Shown here: piece by piece, positions 1 to 7,505 of the stretch
Numbering within the stretch: position 1 is the first letter of the stretch
Layout of the letters: each line of letters opens with the position of its first letter
Assembly (NCBI GenBank): GCA_904502005.1
Contig: CAJGDC010000019.1
Span: 1-30,877 of the forward strand
Origin: an uncultured Alistipes sp.
GTDB taxonomy: Bacteria; Bacteroidota; Bacteroidia; Bacteroidales; Rikenellaceae
Direction: 5' to 3'
DNA: 30,877 nucleotides
Notes under the pieces: generated by a model
What the model was told of the DNA's origin: nothing
What the model saw: only the letters and a program-made list of their open reading frames with translations
The model's database searches: none
Translations under genes and position numbers: made by a program

Positions 1-620
1 GTATCCATAAGGAAGTTACCTGTAAGTGTATATCCGTCGGCAAATGTAACCGATAGCGGAATGATAATTCGGTCTTTATTCTTCAGCCAAGAGCACTTCA
101 CTGCGGTAAAATCCTCTGCAATCTTCTCCTCTGGCTGCAGGAAACGCATATAACCGTCAGCATAGTTGAACTCCACGCGTTTACCCTGCATAAATGGCAG
201 ACCAAACAGACCATCTACACCCTTGCCGACAATCTTGCGAAGATTCATCACAATGGCCATCTGCTCCGTATGCGAAGCCTCGCCAACGCGATAGCTCCAA
301 CTGCTTGCATCAAGCGTTGTCAGCTGAAAACCATCCCCGGCACCCGAGAGCATCGCTCGGCGCAGGTTGTTATTCTTGCCAAATGTTGTTGCGTAAAATG
401 TAGAGTCCAACAGTAGATTGCTACTTCCCGAATCAAAAATCATACGCGCAGGAATCGAATCCCTGAGCATTACATCAAAGTATAGATGACGCTCATACTT
501 CATCTCTATAGCCCCCTCTGGTAGTTTAGGCTCCGCCTGTGCCACTGTTTTCTGATTTGCATTTGAGCAGGCTGTAGCTAAAAACATAATTGCTACAACA
601 AGTTTGACAAAGTTCTTCAT
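1..620 (-). CDS. Aspartyl-protease-like lipoprotein (C-terminus cut by window edge)
   Basis: Open frame read leftward from an ATG at 620-618 and running off the window: 206 full codons, no stop. The N-terminus is a lipoprotein signal (MKNFVKLVVA...) with lipobox LATAC and lipidated Cys18, so it should be membrane-anchored on the periplasmic side or at the outer membrane. Residues 63-66 are DSGS, preceded by hydrophobic residues and followed by NLLLD, the classic first catalytic motif of clan AA (pepsin/retropepsin-like) aspartic peptidases. The last readable residues are LMD plus a codon beginning AC (Thr), at 205-207, which looks like a second D-T-G motif; with Asp63 this would give a two-lobed enzyme. 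The peptidase family is recognised only by these motifs; substrate unknown. A promoter candidate with an 8-base G run lies just upstream. The gene belongs to a different transcript from the glycosyltransferase behind it. Confidence 0.75.
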   Translation of the reverse strand, partial: MKNFVKLVVAIMFLATACSNANQKTVAQAEPKLPEGAIEMKYERHLYFDVMLRDSIPARMIFDSGSSNLLLDSTFYATTFGKNNNLRRAMLSGAGDGFQLTTLDASSWSYRVGEASHTEQMAIVMNLRKIVGKGVDGLFGLPFMQGKRVEFNYADGYMRFLQPEEKIAEDFTAVKCSWLKNKDRIIIPLSVTFADGYTLTGNFLMD

Positions 621-650
621 AGTTTCACTATTATTAGTTATTTAATAGTG

Positions 651-680
651 CAAATTTACCCCCCCCGCGAATTTTGCAAA
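651..680 (-). promoter_or_regulatory. Bacteroidota-type promoter with C/G-run spacer
   Basis: On the minus strand a TTTG (plus-strand CAAA at 677-680) is followed by 18 bases and then TAAATTTG (plus-strand 651-658), matching the TAnnTTTG -7 element. The inferred start lies about 27 bases before the ATG at 620. The spacer contains eight consecutive G on the minus strand (C at 659-666). The usual spacing is about 19-21, so this spacer is one short. Confidence 0.6.
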
Positions 681-709
681 TTTTTTGGCAGAAAAGTGGC
701 AGTACCCGC

Positions 710-1624
710 TTACCTCCACATACGCCAGAGGAGTTTTTTTGCAAGCAGGCCGTATGGAGCGATATTAAATAGAAGGCGTGGGTGCTCAGCGCAGGTTTGC
801 CACCACATCTTGATAAACTTACCAACCGAGCCGTGATATGATAGCAGCCAGAGGGCGCGGTTTTGGCGGCGGCGAGAGAGGAAGTAGCGCAGGTGGCTAT
901 TGTTATAACACTCATCAAACCAGAGCATTATGCTATCAAGCGAGTAGCAGAAGTCGAGCTGTTTTTGCCACTGAACGCTATGGCTAACGCTTGTGGCGAG
1001 CACGCGATGCACAGCAGTTACACGGTCTATGGCGACAATCTTCTGCGTAGCGGCAAACCAGAGCCACATCGGCAGGTCATCTGTAAGCCACCCTTTAGTT
1101 TCTGGCTTCACCTCGTTATAGTAGTCCAAAATCTTGCTTTTAAGGGCAAGTGTGGTGCAGTTCTCGGCAGTGTTGAGGATAAGCATATCCCCAAAAGAGG
1201 AGTGCAGGCGACCCTCTGGGTAGATTGCGCTGCTACCATCCTCGCCACGGCGTAAAGAGCGAGTATAACACATCGCAGCACCGCTATTTTCAAGTTGTTC
1301 TACCTGAATCTGCAATTTATTCTCGTCAGAAAACCAATCGTCGCCATCGCACATAGCTATATACTTTCCCCGACACGCCTCGATTGTTCGGCGATAGTTT
1401 GCGTGCATGCCAATATTGTTTTTAGAGGCGATTACACGCACCCTATCGGGGTACTGAGCCTCATACTGGCGACAAATAGCAAGGGTGTTATCTGTACTGC
1501 AATCCTCGCCAATAACCACCTCAACGCCAAAGGTTGTTCGCTGGCTGAGCACACTCTCAATGGCTTGGGAGATAAACTTCTCATGGTTATAGGTGGTCAT
1601 GCAGACCGAAACGAGTGGCATCAT
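710..1624 (-). CDS. Glycosyltransferase family 2
   Basis: 304 residues. The N-terminal GT-A fold is clear: MPLVSVCMTTYNHEKFI at the start, the nucleotide-sugar binding acid in GEDCSTDNT (about 39-47) and the metal-binding acidic cluster CDGDDW at 92-97. The C-terminal third is helical and rich in Arg, Trp and aromatic residues, without an obvious transmembrane anchor. Family 2 enzymes transfer a sugar from a nucleotide-sugar donor, usually to a surface glycan; donor and acceptor cannot be read here. The ATG overlaps the TGA of the upstream helicase gene (bases 1621-1624), so translation is probably coupled, although the two functions look unrelated. A second ATG follows immediately and could be the real start. 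No other glycan genes are in the window. Confidence 0.88.
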   Translation of the reverse strand: MMPLVSVCMTTYNHEKFISQAIESVLSQRTTFGVEVVIGEDCSTDNTLAICRQYEAQYPDRVRVIASKNNIGMHANYRRTIEACRGKYIAMCDGDDWFSDENKLQIQVEQLENSGAAMCYTRSLRRGEDGSSAIYPEGRLHSSFGDMLILNTAENCTTLALKSKILDYYNEVKPETKGWLTDDLPMWLWFAATQKIVAIDRVTAVHRVLATSVSHSVQWQKQLDFCYSLDSIMLWFDECYNNSHLRYFLSRRRQNRALWLLSYHGSVGKFIKMWWQTCAEHPRLLFNIAPYGLLAKKLLWRMWR

Positions 1625-4008
1625 AGCACGGTCAGTTTAGCCAATTTTGCAAGTAGGGTCTTCTCGCCAAATGCTCCGAACTCAATTCTTAGCTTATGGT
1701 CGGTTGCAAGAGCTTCAATGCCAACGATGGTTCCATTGCCGAACTTTGGATGGTTTACCTTCTGCCCAACGGCATAGGCACAAGGGGCTGTGGTAGCGCT
1801 ATTTGTCGGCGTAGCCACTACACGCTTAAGCCTATCAACATTATATGTTGGCTGCGGTTGAACTGTCTGCTGAGGCTTTGGTTGCTGTGGGCGGAACGTT
1901 GGCGTTTGGTTACGCTTCTGCTCTTGATTTCGCACATCGTAGCGACGGCGCAAGGCTGTAATTGCATCCTCGCCCTCATCCGCATTGAGCTCTCGACTGC
2001 GACGTGTGCCACGAAGGTCAAAGTCACTCTCAACATACTGAGCATCTATCTCTGTAAGGAATCGGCTTGGTGTAGAGAAGTTCATCTGTCCCCAACGGAA
2101 GCGCATATCGGCACAAGTGAGTGTTGCGAGAGTCTTGGCACGCGTAAGGGCAACATAGAACAATCTTCGCTCCTCCTCAAGACCTTCGGGGCTCTCAAGC
2201 GCCATCATTGACGGAAAGAGATTCTCCTCACAGCCGACAATATAGACATACTTATACTCCAGACCCTTTGCCGAGTGGACAGTCATCAGTGTAACCTTAT
2301 TATTACTCTCAGGGTCCTCATTATCCATATCGGACATAAGCATCACATTCTGCAACCACTCCTCAACTGTCGGGCGATCAAACTCCTCACGCTCACCAGC
2401 TCGAATATCTGCCTCTGTGCGCTCTGTATACTCCTGCATGGTGTTGAGCAACTCCTCGATATTATCTACAGCCGACTTAGCCTCTGGGGTGTTCTGCAGA
2501 CGATAGTGCGACAACAACCCCGAGCGTGTTGCCACCTCAAGACCAAAGTCGTAGACACTCTTCTGCTCTCGCTCCAGGGCTACAGTGCGAACCAAAGAGA
2601 CAAAGTCAGTAACCTTCTTGACAATTGCACGCTCAACGCTATCTACCGGCGGCTGGCTGACAAGGGTATCTATCGCCTCCCACATAGAGCAGTCACGATC
2701 CTTAGCTATGGCAGCGATACGCTCTACTGTCGTATCTCCAATACCACGAGCCGGGGTGTTGATAACACGCTTAAAGGCCTCGTCGTCCTTAGGATTTATA
2801 ACTATGCGGAAATAGCCGAGCAGGTCCTTAATCTCCTTATGGTCATAGAACGAGTTGCCTTTGTAAATCTTATATGGAATACCCTTACGACGCAATGCCT
2901 CCTCAAGCACAAGCGACTGATTGTTAGTGCGATAGAGGACAGCCGCCTCCTGCCAATCATCCCCACCCTCGCGTACGCGGTCACGAAGGTCCGAAACGAC
3001 AAGCTCCGCCTCCTCGCGGTCTGTATACGCCTTGAAAACACGAATCTTCTCGCCCTGTGCACCCGCCGAAAAGCACTGCTTCTGCATCTGGCGAGCGTTG
3101 TGCTTGATAACAGAGTTGGCAGCATCTACAATGGTCTGCGTAGAGCGATAGTTCTGCTCCAATTTGAAGATTTGAGCCATTGGATAGTCGCGGCGGAAGT
3201 TAAGTATATTCTCAATCTTTGCACCGCGGAAAGAGTAGATACTCTGCGCATCGTCACCCACAACACACACCCTATTATGTTGTTGAGATAGGCGACGAAC
3301 TATTAGATACTGCGCATAGTTTGTATCCTGATACTCATCCACAAGGATATACTGAAATTGCTGTTGGTATTGGCTTAGTATATCTGGTCGGTCGCGTAAC
3401 AGAATGTTGGTCTGCAAGAGCAAATCATCAAAATCCATGGCGTTATTCTGCTTGCAGCGACGACAATACTCAAGATATATATTTGCAAATTCGGGCACTT
3501 GGCGACTACGGTCGTCACCCGTAAGAGCCGCATTTGCCGCATAAGAGCCTGGGGTTATAAGGCTATTCTTCGCCGTTGATATTCGTGACTGTACCATACC
3601 CGGCTTATACTTATCTTCGTCAAGATTTCGCTCCTTGATTATTGTCTTGATAAGGTTTTTGGAGTCGGTAGTCTCATAGATAGTAAACTCACGCTTAAAA
3701 CCGATAGCCTCGGCATTCTCGCGCAGTATTCGGGCAAAGATAGAGTGGAACGTACCCATATTGATTCTACGAGCAGCAGTGCCTACCATAGCATCAATAC
3801 GCTCACGCATCTCATTTGCCGCCTTTTTGGTAAATGTAAGCGCAAGGATATTCTCCGCACTCACCCCCTGCTCCAGCATATAAGCTATGCGAGAGGTAAG
3901 CACACGGGTCTTGCCCGACCCCGCACCTGCAATAATCAGCGATGGGGTGTTATAGTTTATCACCGCCTCCTTTTGAGCCGGATTCAGTCCTTCTAATATT
4001 TTACTCAT
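1621..4008 (-). CDS. uvrD: ATP-dependent DNA helicase UvrD/PcrA
   Basis: 795 residues, a superfamily 1A 3'-5' helicase acting in nucleotide excision repair, mismatch repair and clearing of RecA or stalled forks. Walker A is GAGSGKT at 28-34; motif Ia ALTFTKKAANEM at about 56-67; motif II VDEYQDTN at 223-230; motif III GDDAQSIYSFRGA follows; motif V is in TVHSAKGLEY, and motif VI in LFYVALTRAK. A proline/glutamine-rich linker leads to a C-terminal Tudor-like module (from about 743, containing VNHPKFGNGTIVG), the RNA-polymerase-binding domain typical of PcrA/UvrD. Length is slightly longer than the E. coli enzyme (about 720). The 57-base gap to the methyltransferase gene upstream shows nothing distinctive, so it may share that transcript. 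Its stop overlaps the glycosyltransferase start. Confidence 0.96.
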   Translation of the reverse strand: MSKILEGLNPAQKEAVINYNTPSLIIAGAGSGKTRVLTSRIAYMLEQGVSAENILALTFTKKAANEMRERIDAMVGTAARRINMGTFHSIFARILRENAEAIGFKREFTIYETTDSKNLIKTIIKERNLDEDKYKPGMVQSRISTAKNSLITPGSYAANAALTGDDRSRQVPEFANIYLEYCRRCKQNNAMDFDDLLLQTNILLRDRPDILSQYQQQFQYILVDEYQDTNYAQYLIVRRLSQQHNRVCVVGDDAQSIYSFRGAKIENILNFRRDYPMAQIFKLEQNYRSTQTIVDAANSVIKHNARQMQKQCFSAGAQGEKIRVFKAYTDREEAELVVSDLRDRVREGGDDWQEAAVLYRTNNQSLVLEEALRRKGIPYKIYKGNSFYDHKEIKDLLGYFRIVINPKDDEAFKRVINTPARGIGDTTVERIAAIAKDRDCSMWEAIDTLVSQPPVDSVERAIVKKVTDFVSLVRTVALEREQKSVYDFGLEVATRSGLLSHYRLQNTPEAKSAVDNIEELLNTMQEYTERTEADIRAGEREEFDRPTVEEWLQNVMLMSDMDNEDPESNNKVTLMTVHSAKGLEYKYVYIVGCEENLFPSMMALESPEGLEEERRLFYVALTRAKTLATLTCADMRFRWGQMNFSTPSRFLTEIDAQYVESDFDLRGTRRSRELNADEGEDAITALRRRYDVRNQEQKRNQTPTFRPQQPKPQQTVQPQPTYNVDRLKRVVATPTNSATTAPCAYAVGQKVNHPKFGNGTIVGIEALATDHKLRIEFGAFGEKTLLAKLAKLTVL

Positions 4009-4065
4009 CTTACTTTCTCTGTTTTTCGTTGGGCGACAGCTCTTGCTGATGAAAGTTGCAATCGC

Positions 4066-4797
4066 TTATCCCCTCCTAAACTCTGAACAGGTTATCGCTG
4101 TGGCAATGGCTACATTTAGCGACTCCGAGCCACTCCTGTCTGCGGGATATGGCGGAATGTAGAGGCGGTGGGTCACGCTCTTCTCGCACTCGGCGCTAAT
4201 TCCCTGACCCTCATTGCCCATAACAATAACGCCACAGCTACCCTTCTCGGTCTTGTATATATTCTGCCCATCGAGGAATGTTCCATAGATGTTCACTCCC
4301 CCATCTCTTTGATTTTCAAGCCACTGGGCAAGGTCTGTATAGTGCACCCTTACACGAATAATTGCCCCCATAGTTGCCTGAATAACCTTGGGGTTAAAAC
4401 AGTCGGCACTATCTACCGAACAGACAATATCTGTAATACCAAACCAATCTGCAAGGCGGATAATAGTACCTAAATTACCTGGATTCTGCACTCTATCAAG
4501 GGCAAGAACCAGGTTTTTAGCAGGCTCAACATCCTCAAGGTTGTAGTGCGGACACTCAACCACCGCAAGTGTACTATTTGCCGTCTTGAGCTGAGAGATA
4601 CGCTCCATATCCTTTTCGGCAATAACCTCCGCATCCGCCCATAGTGGTTTGGTTGTATAAATCTTACGCACACGAAGAGCCGAAGCACGAAGCTCAGCAA
4701 TAAGCTTCTCACCCTCGGCAATAAATGCACCCTGCTCTACCCTACCGCGTTTATCGGCAAGGGCACGGATAGATTGTATCTCAGCTTTAGTTATCAT
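4066..4797 (-). CDS. SpoU/TrmH-family RNA 2'-O-methyltransferase
   Basis: 243 residues. An N-terminal substrate-binding region (about 1-90, with FIAEGEKLIAEL) precedes a SPOUT knot domain. The three SpoU motifs are present: NPGNLGTIIR at 105-114, VMGNEGQGIS at 192-201 and IPPYPADRSGSESLNVAIA at about 214-232. This family uses S-adenosylmethionine to methylate the 2'-OH of a ribose in rRNA or tRNA; the exact nucleotide (RlmB-like 23S or a tRNA site) cannot be assigned from sequence alone. The start codon overlaps the stop of ribonuclease Z (4794-4797), so it is part of a trxB-rnz-methyltransferase operon, all read leftward. Confidence 0.92.
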   Translation of the reverse strand: MITKAEIQSIRALADKRGRVEQGAFIAEGEKLIAELRASALRVRKIYTTKPLWADAEVIAEKDMERISQLKTANSTLAVVECPHYNLEDVEPAKNLVLALDRVQNPGNLGTIIRLADWFGITDIVCSVDSADCFNPKVIQATMGAIIRVRVHYTDLAQWLENQRDGGVNIYGTFLDGQNIYKTEKGSCGVIVMGNEGQGISAECEKSVTHRLYIPPYPADRSGSESLNVAIATAITCSEFRRG

Positions 4798-5702
4798 ACG
4801 GTATATGTTTCACCCTCCTCAGCAAGGGCGCTATTCTCAAAAATCTCCTTTGCCTCGTCAAGCAACACCTCCGGAGACTTATACCTCGACGAGAAGTGTC
4901 CCAAAAGAAGCCTCTCAGCACCTGCCGTTACAGCTATCTGCGCAGCATCGGCGGCCGTTGAGTGTCCTCGCTCCTTGGCGTCGTGAGCAAACTCTTTGGT
5001 ATAGGTAGCCTCGTGGTAGAGCAGAGTCACCCCCTTGACCCTCTCGGCTGCCACCGCCGAGCGCGAAGTATCCGACAGGTATGCGTAGCTCCTCGGCTCA
5101 AAAGGCAGATAGGTCAGTTCGCTATTCGCCACCACCGTGCCATCCTCAAGGGTGATATCCTCACCACGCTTGGCTGCCACAATTTGGGCAATAGTGAGGT
5201 TGTACTTAGTAATTTTGAACTTATCTACATTAAGCTCTGGGCGCTTCTCCTTGAAGTGGTAGCCCGAGCAGGGTACGCGATGGCGGAGCGGAACACTCCA
5301 CACCTCAAGGGTCTTATTCTCAAAGATTATCTGGTGGCTGGTCGTATCTACCTCAACCCACTCCACCTCATACGGTAGTTGCGAGTCGAAATAGCGCAGG
5401 TGGTACTCCAATATCTCCCCAAAAGGGCGAGGAGCATAGACCTTGAGTGGCATCTGGCGGCCACAGAGACCCATAGTAGAGAGCATCGGAAAGAGCCCGA
5501 ACACATGGTCACCATGCAGGTGCGAGATAAATACCGCCCGAAGCTTGAGCGGATTTATCCCCATGCGAAACATCTGCTGCTGTGTACCCTCACCGGCATC
5601 AACAAGGTAGTACTGCTCATTGACATTCACTATCTGCGCAGATGGGTGGCTCTTAGCAGTCGGCTTTGCCGAGGCACGACCTAAGACCGTAACCTTTATC
5701 AT
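4794..5702 (-). CDS. rnz: Ribonuclease Z
   Basis: 302 residues, close to the usual 300-310. A metallo-beta-lactamase-fold endonuclease that trims the 3' trailer of tRNA precursors. The zinc-binding motif HLHGDH is at 61-66, with GEGTQQQM (about 38-45) upstream as in RNase Z. Further conserved segments are YLSDTSRS, YHEATY (about 230), GHSTAADAAQIA and LLGHFSSRY near the C-terminus, supplying the remaining histidine and aspartate ligands. The start ATG shares one base with the TAA of trxB (5702) and the stop overlaps the methyltransferase start, so this gene sits inside a tightly packed operon. Function is confident from motifs and length. Confidence 0.95.
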   Translation of the reverse strand: MIKVTVLGRASAKPTAKSHPSAQIVNVNEQYYLVDAGEGTQQQMFRMGINPLKLRAVFISHLHGDHVFGLFPMLSTMGLCGRQMPLKVYAPRPFGEILEYHLRYFDSQLPYEVEWVEVDTTSHQIIFENKTLEVWSVPLRHRVPCSGYHFKEKRPELNVDKFKITKYNLTIAQIVAAKRGEDITLEDGTVVANSELTYLPFEPRSYAYLSDTSRSAVAAERVKGVTLLYHEATYTKEFAHDAKERGHSTAADAAQIAVTAGAERLLLGHFSSRYKSPEVLLDEAKEIFENSALAEEGETYTV

Positions 5703-6628
5703 TATTTATGCGCCTGAAGGAAACGCTCTGCATCCAATGCAGCAATACAGCCTGAACCAGCAGCAACAATAGCCTGACGATAGTGTGGATCGCAAACATC
5801 ACCTGCAGCAAAGATACCCTCGCAAGAGGTCTTTGATGTACCGGCAACAGTGACGATATAACCCTGCTCGTCAAGGGCAAGCTTACCGGCAACAAGCTCG
5901 GTATTTGGGTGGTGACCAATAGCAAGGAAGAAACCTGAGAGTGGAATCTCATACTCCTCGCCATCGTTCTTGCGTAGACGAACACCAGTCACGCCATCCT
6001 CATCACCAAGTACCTCGGCAGTATTATGCTCAAAAAGAACCTTAATGTTCGGAGTGTTAAACACACGCTCCTGCATAGCCTTTGATGCACGCAAGAATGG
6101 CTTACGAACAATAAGATATACCTGACGGCAGAGTGAAGCGAGGTATGTAGCCTCCTCACAAGCGGTATCGCCACCACCGACAACAGCTACATCCTGCTTA
6201 CGGTAGAAGAAACCATCACAAGTAGCACAAGCACTTACACCCATACCCTTAAACTTCTGCTCTGATGGCAGACCAAGATACTTTGCAGATGCTCCTGTTG
6301 CAATGATAACTGTCTGAGCCTCAATCTGCTCACCATTGTCTACAGTTACTACAAATGGACGCTTTGTTGTGTCAATGTTGCCAATAATACCTGTACGGAC
6401 ATCCGTTCCAAAACGCTTTGCCTGCTTTCTAAGGTCCTCCATCATGGCTGTTCCGGTGATACCCTCTGGGTAGCCCGGGAAGTTCTCTATCTCGGTTGTT
6501 GTTGTGAGCTGACCACCTGGCTCAATACCCTCATAAAGCACTGGCGCAAGTGAAGCACGCGCCGCATAAATCGCAGCAGTAAAGCCCGCAGGGCCACTAC
6601 CAATAATAAGACATTTTACGCTCTCCAT
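5702..6628 (-). CDS. trxB: Thioredoxin-disulfide reductase
   Basis: 308 residues from the ATG at 6628. An in-frame TTG at 6664 would add 12 residues but lies inside the promoter, so the ATG start is preferred. FAD-binding GSGPAG at 10-15, redox-active CATCDG at 134-139, NADPH-binding GGGDTA at 151-156 and a second FAD-contacting segment (GIFAAGDVCDPHYRQAIVAA) near the C-terminus define a low-molecular-weight thioredoxin reductase. It passes electrons from NADPH to thioredoxin in the cytoplasm. It is first in a leftward operon with rnz and the SpoU methyltransferase, and diverges from rubrerythrin, so the intergenic region serves two redox-defence genes. No Shine-Dalgarno is seen; the leader is A-rich, usual for Bacteroidota. 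Confidence 0.96.
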   Translation of the reverse strand: MESVKCLIIGSGPAGFTAAIYAARASLAPVLYEGIEPGGQLTTTTEIENFPGYPEGITGTAMMEDLRKQAKRFGTDVRTGIIGNIDTTKRPFVVTVDNGEQIEAQTVIIATGASAKYLGLPSEQKFKGMGVSACATCDGFFYRKQDVAVVGGGDTACEEATYLASLCRQVYLIVRKPFLRASKAMQERVFNTPNIKVLFEHNTAEVLGDEDGVTGVRLRKNDGEEYEIPLSGFFLAIGHHPNTELVAGKLALDEQGYIVTVAGTSKTSCEGIFAAGDVCDPHYRQAIVAAGSGCIAALDAERFLQAHK

Positions 6629-6661
6629 AATTATATTATTTTTGTTTGTTTCTACTGAGGA

Positions 6662-6692
6662 CAAAAGTAGTGATTTTTAATGGTTCAACAAA
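6662..6692 (-). promoter_or_regulatory. trxB promoter (TTTG-N19-TACTTTTG)
   Basis: On the minus strand TTTG (plus-strand CAAA 6689-6692), exactly 19 bases, then TACTTTTG (plus-strand 6662-6669). This is a perfect match to the Bacteroidota housekeeping sigma consensus. The expected start lies about 30 bases before the trxB ATG at 6628, which also supports that start codon. Confidence 0.85.
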
Positions 6693-6736
6693 CTTTATCT
6701 CATAGTTTTTATTTATGATGCTATTAAAACAAAATA

Positions 6737-6767
6737 TTTGCGAATCCAAGAATTTGTTATACCTTTG
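6737..6767 (+). promoter_or_regulatory. Rubrerythrin promoter (TTTG-N19-TACCTTTG)
   Basis: TTTG at 6737-6740, 19 bases, then TACCTTTG at 6760-6767, again a perfect Bacteroidota consensus. The predicted start is about 36 bases before the ATG at 6808. It is divergent from the trxB promoter, with 44 bases between the two -33 elements. Confidence 0.85.
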
Positions 6768-6807
6768 TTGTAGCAAACAATGTTTAACACTTAAAACTGA
6801 TAAAACT

Positions 6808-7344
6808 ATGAAAGAATTGAAGGGATCACGTACAGAGCAGAACCTCTGGACAGCATTCGCAGGCGAGAGCCAGGCTCGCAACAAGTATACTTACTTTGCA
6901 TCAAAGGCAAAGAAGGAGGGTTATGTTCAGATTGCAAAGCTCTTTGAGGAGACTGCTAACAACGAGAAGGAGCACGCAAAGATTTGGTTCAAGCTCCTTA
7001 ACGGTATTGGCGACACAGCTGCAAACCTTAAGGCTGCTGCTGAGGGCGAGAACTACGAGTGGACCGATATGTACGCAACCTTTGCTAAGGAGGCTCGCGA
7101 GGAGGGCTTTGTAGAGATCGCTGCCCTGTTTGAGGCTGTAGCGAAGATTGAGAAGGAGCACGAGGAGCGCTACCTTAAGCTTCTTGCAAATGTTGAGGGT
7201 GGTCTTGTATTCTCTCGCGAGGGTGATATGATCTGGCAGTGCTCTAACTGCGGTCACATCGTTATCGGCAAGCAGGCTCCAGAGCTCTGCCCAGTTTGCG
7301 CACACCCACAGGCTTACTTCGAGATTAAGGCTGAGAACTATTAG
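6808..7344 (+). CDS. rbr: Rubrerythrin
   Basis: 178 residues from ATG 6808 (a longer in-frame start upstream would overlap the promoter). The N-terminal ferritin-like four-helix domain carries the diiron ligands: Glu20, the EKEH at 53-56 and a second EKEH at 115-118. The C-terminal rubredoxin domain has two knuckles, CSNCGH at 145-150 and CPVCAHP at 161-167, which bind one iron. Rubrerythrin reduces hydrogen peroxide in anaerobes, taking electrons from NAD(P)H via rubredoxin or related carriers. Its placement opposite thioredoxin reductase fits a joint peroxide/redox defence region. Codon use is strongly biased to a few codons (GAG, AAG, GCA), as expected for an abundant protein. A strong terminator follows. 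Confidence 0.96.
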   Translation: MKELKGSRTEQNLWTAFAGESQARNKYTYFASKAKKEGYVQIAKLFEETANNEKEHAKIWFKLLNGIGDTAANLKAAAEGENYEWTDMYATFAKEAREEGFVEIAALFEAVAKIEKEHEERYLKLLANVEGGLVFSREGDMIWQCSNCGHIVIGKQAPELCPVCAHPQAYFEIKAENY

Positions 7345-7349
7345 TATTT

Positions 7350-7374
7350 AGCTAATGGGCTATGTCCATTAGCT
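7350..7374 (+). repeat. Hairpin AGCTAATGG / CCATTAGCT after rubrerythrin
   Basis: A perfect 9-base inverted repeat (7350-7358 and 7366-7374) with a 7-base loop, six bases after the rbr stop. The arm sequence reappears imperfectly at about 7481-7505 (TAGCTAATGGCCAATAGCTA), so it may be part of a family of intergenic repeats rather than the terminator itself. Confidence 0.6.
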
Positions 7375-7376
7375 TT

Positions 7377-7408
7377 GCGCCCGACCATAAAAGTCGGGCG
7401 CTATTTTG
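7377..7408 (+). terminator. Rho-independent terminator of rbr
   Basis: GC-rich 9-base perfect stem GCGCCCGAC (7377-7385) and GTCGGGCGC (7393-7401), 7-base loop, then TATTTTGT. Position right after the rbr stop and the T-rich tail make it a strong terminator candidate. Confidence 0.85.
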
Positions 7409-7425
7409 TTTGCGTTTTGAAGCCG

Positions 7426-7481
7426 TTTTCTTGAATCCAAATAAACACACACAGACAGAGTCTGTACCTCTAAAAAGCTAA
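7426..7481. repeat. Intergenic hairpin repeat, copy 1
   Basis: About 55 bases closely matching a second copy at 16305-16357. The core is ACAGAC (7451-7456), a 3-base loop AGA, GTCTGT (7460-7465), then ACCTCTAAAAAGCTA, identical in both copies. It sits just downstream of a minus-strand gene (the patatin gene ends at 7506), as copy 2 does for ilvE. The stem is conserved while the loop differs (AGA here, GAA in copy 2). It may be a terminator or a mobile intergenic repeat. Confidence 0.7.
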
Positions 7482-7505
7482 TAGCTAATGGCCAATAGCT
7501 AACGG

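Noticed and set aside
863..1777. Plus-strand frames of 130 and 160 codons opposite the glycosyltransferase and the end of uvrD
   Set aside because: They are antisense to well supported genes and show no domain or initiation signal.
2275..3291. 338-codon open frame on the plus strand
   Set aside because: It lies wholly inside uvrD on the other strand, has low-complexity Leu/Ile-rich content and no recognisable motif; uvrD itself is fully supported by helicase motifs.
3745..3752. GTGGAAC half-sites here and near 29770 as further parS sites
   Set aside because: Only one arm is present; there is no palindrome.
5702..6664. trxB starting at TTG 6664
   Set aside because: The TTG lies within the -7 element of a perfect promoter; the ATG at 6628 gives the standard N-terminus before GSGPAG.
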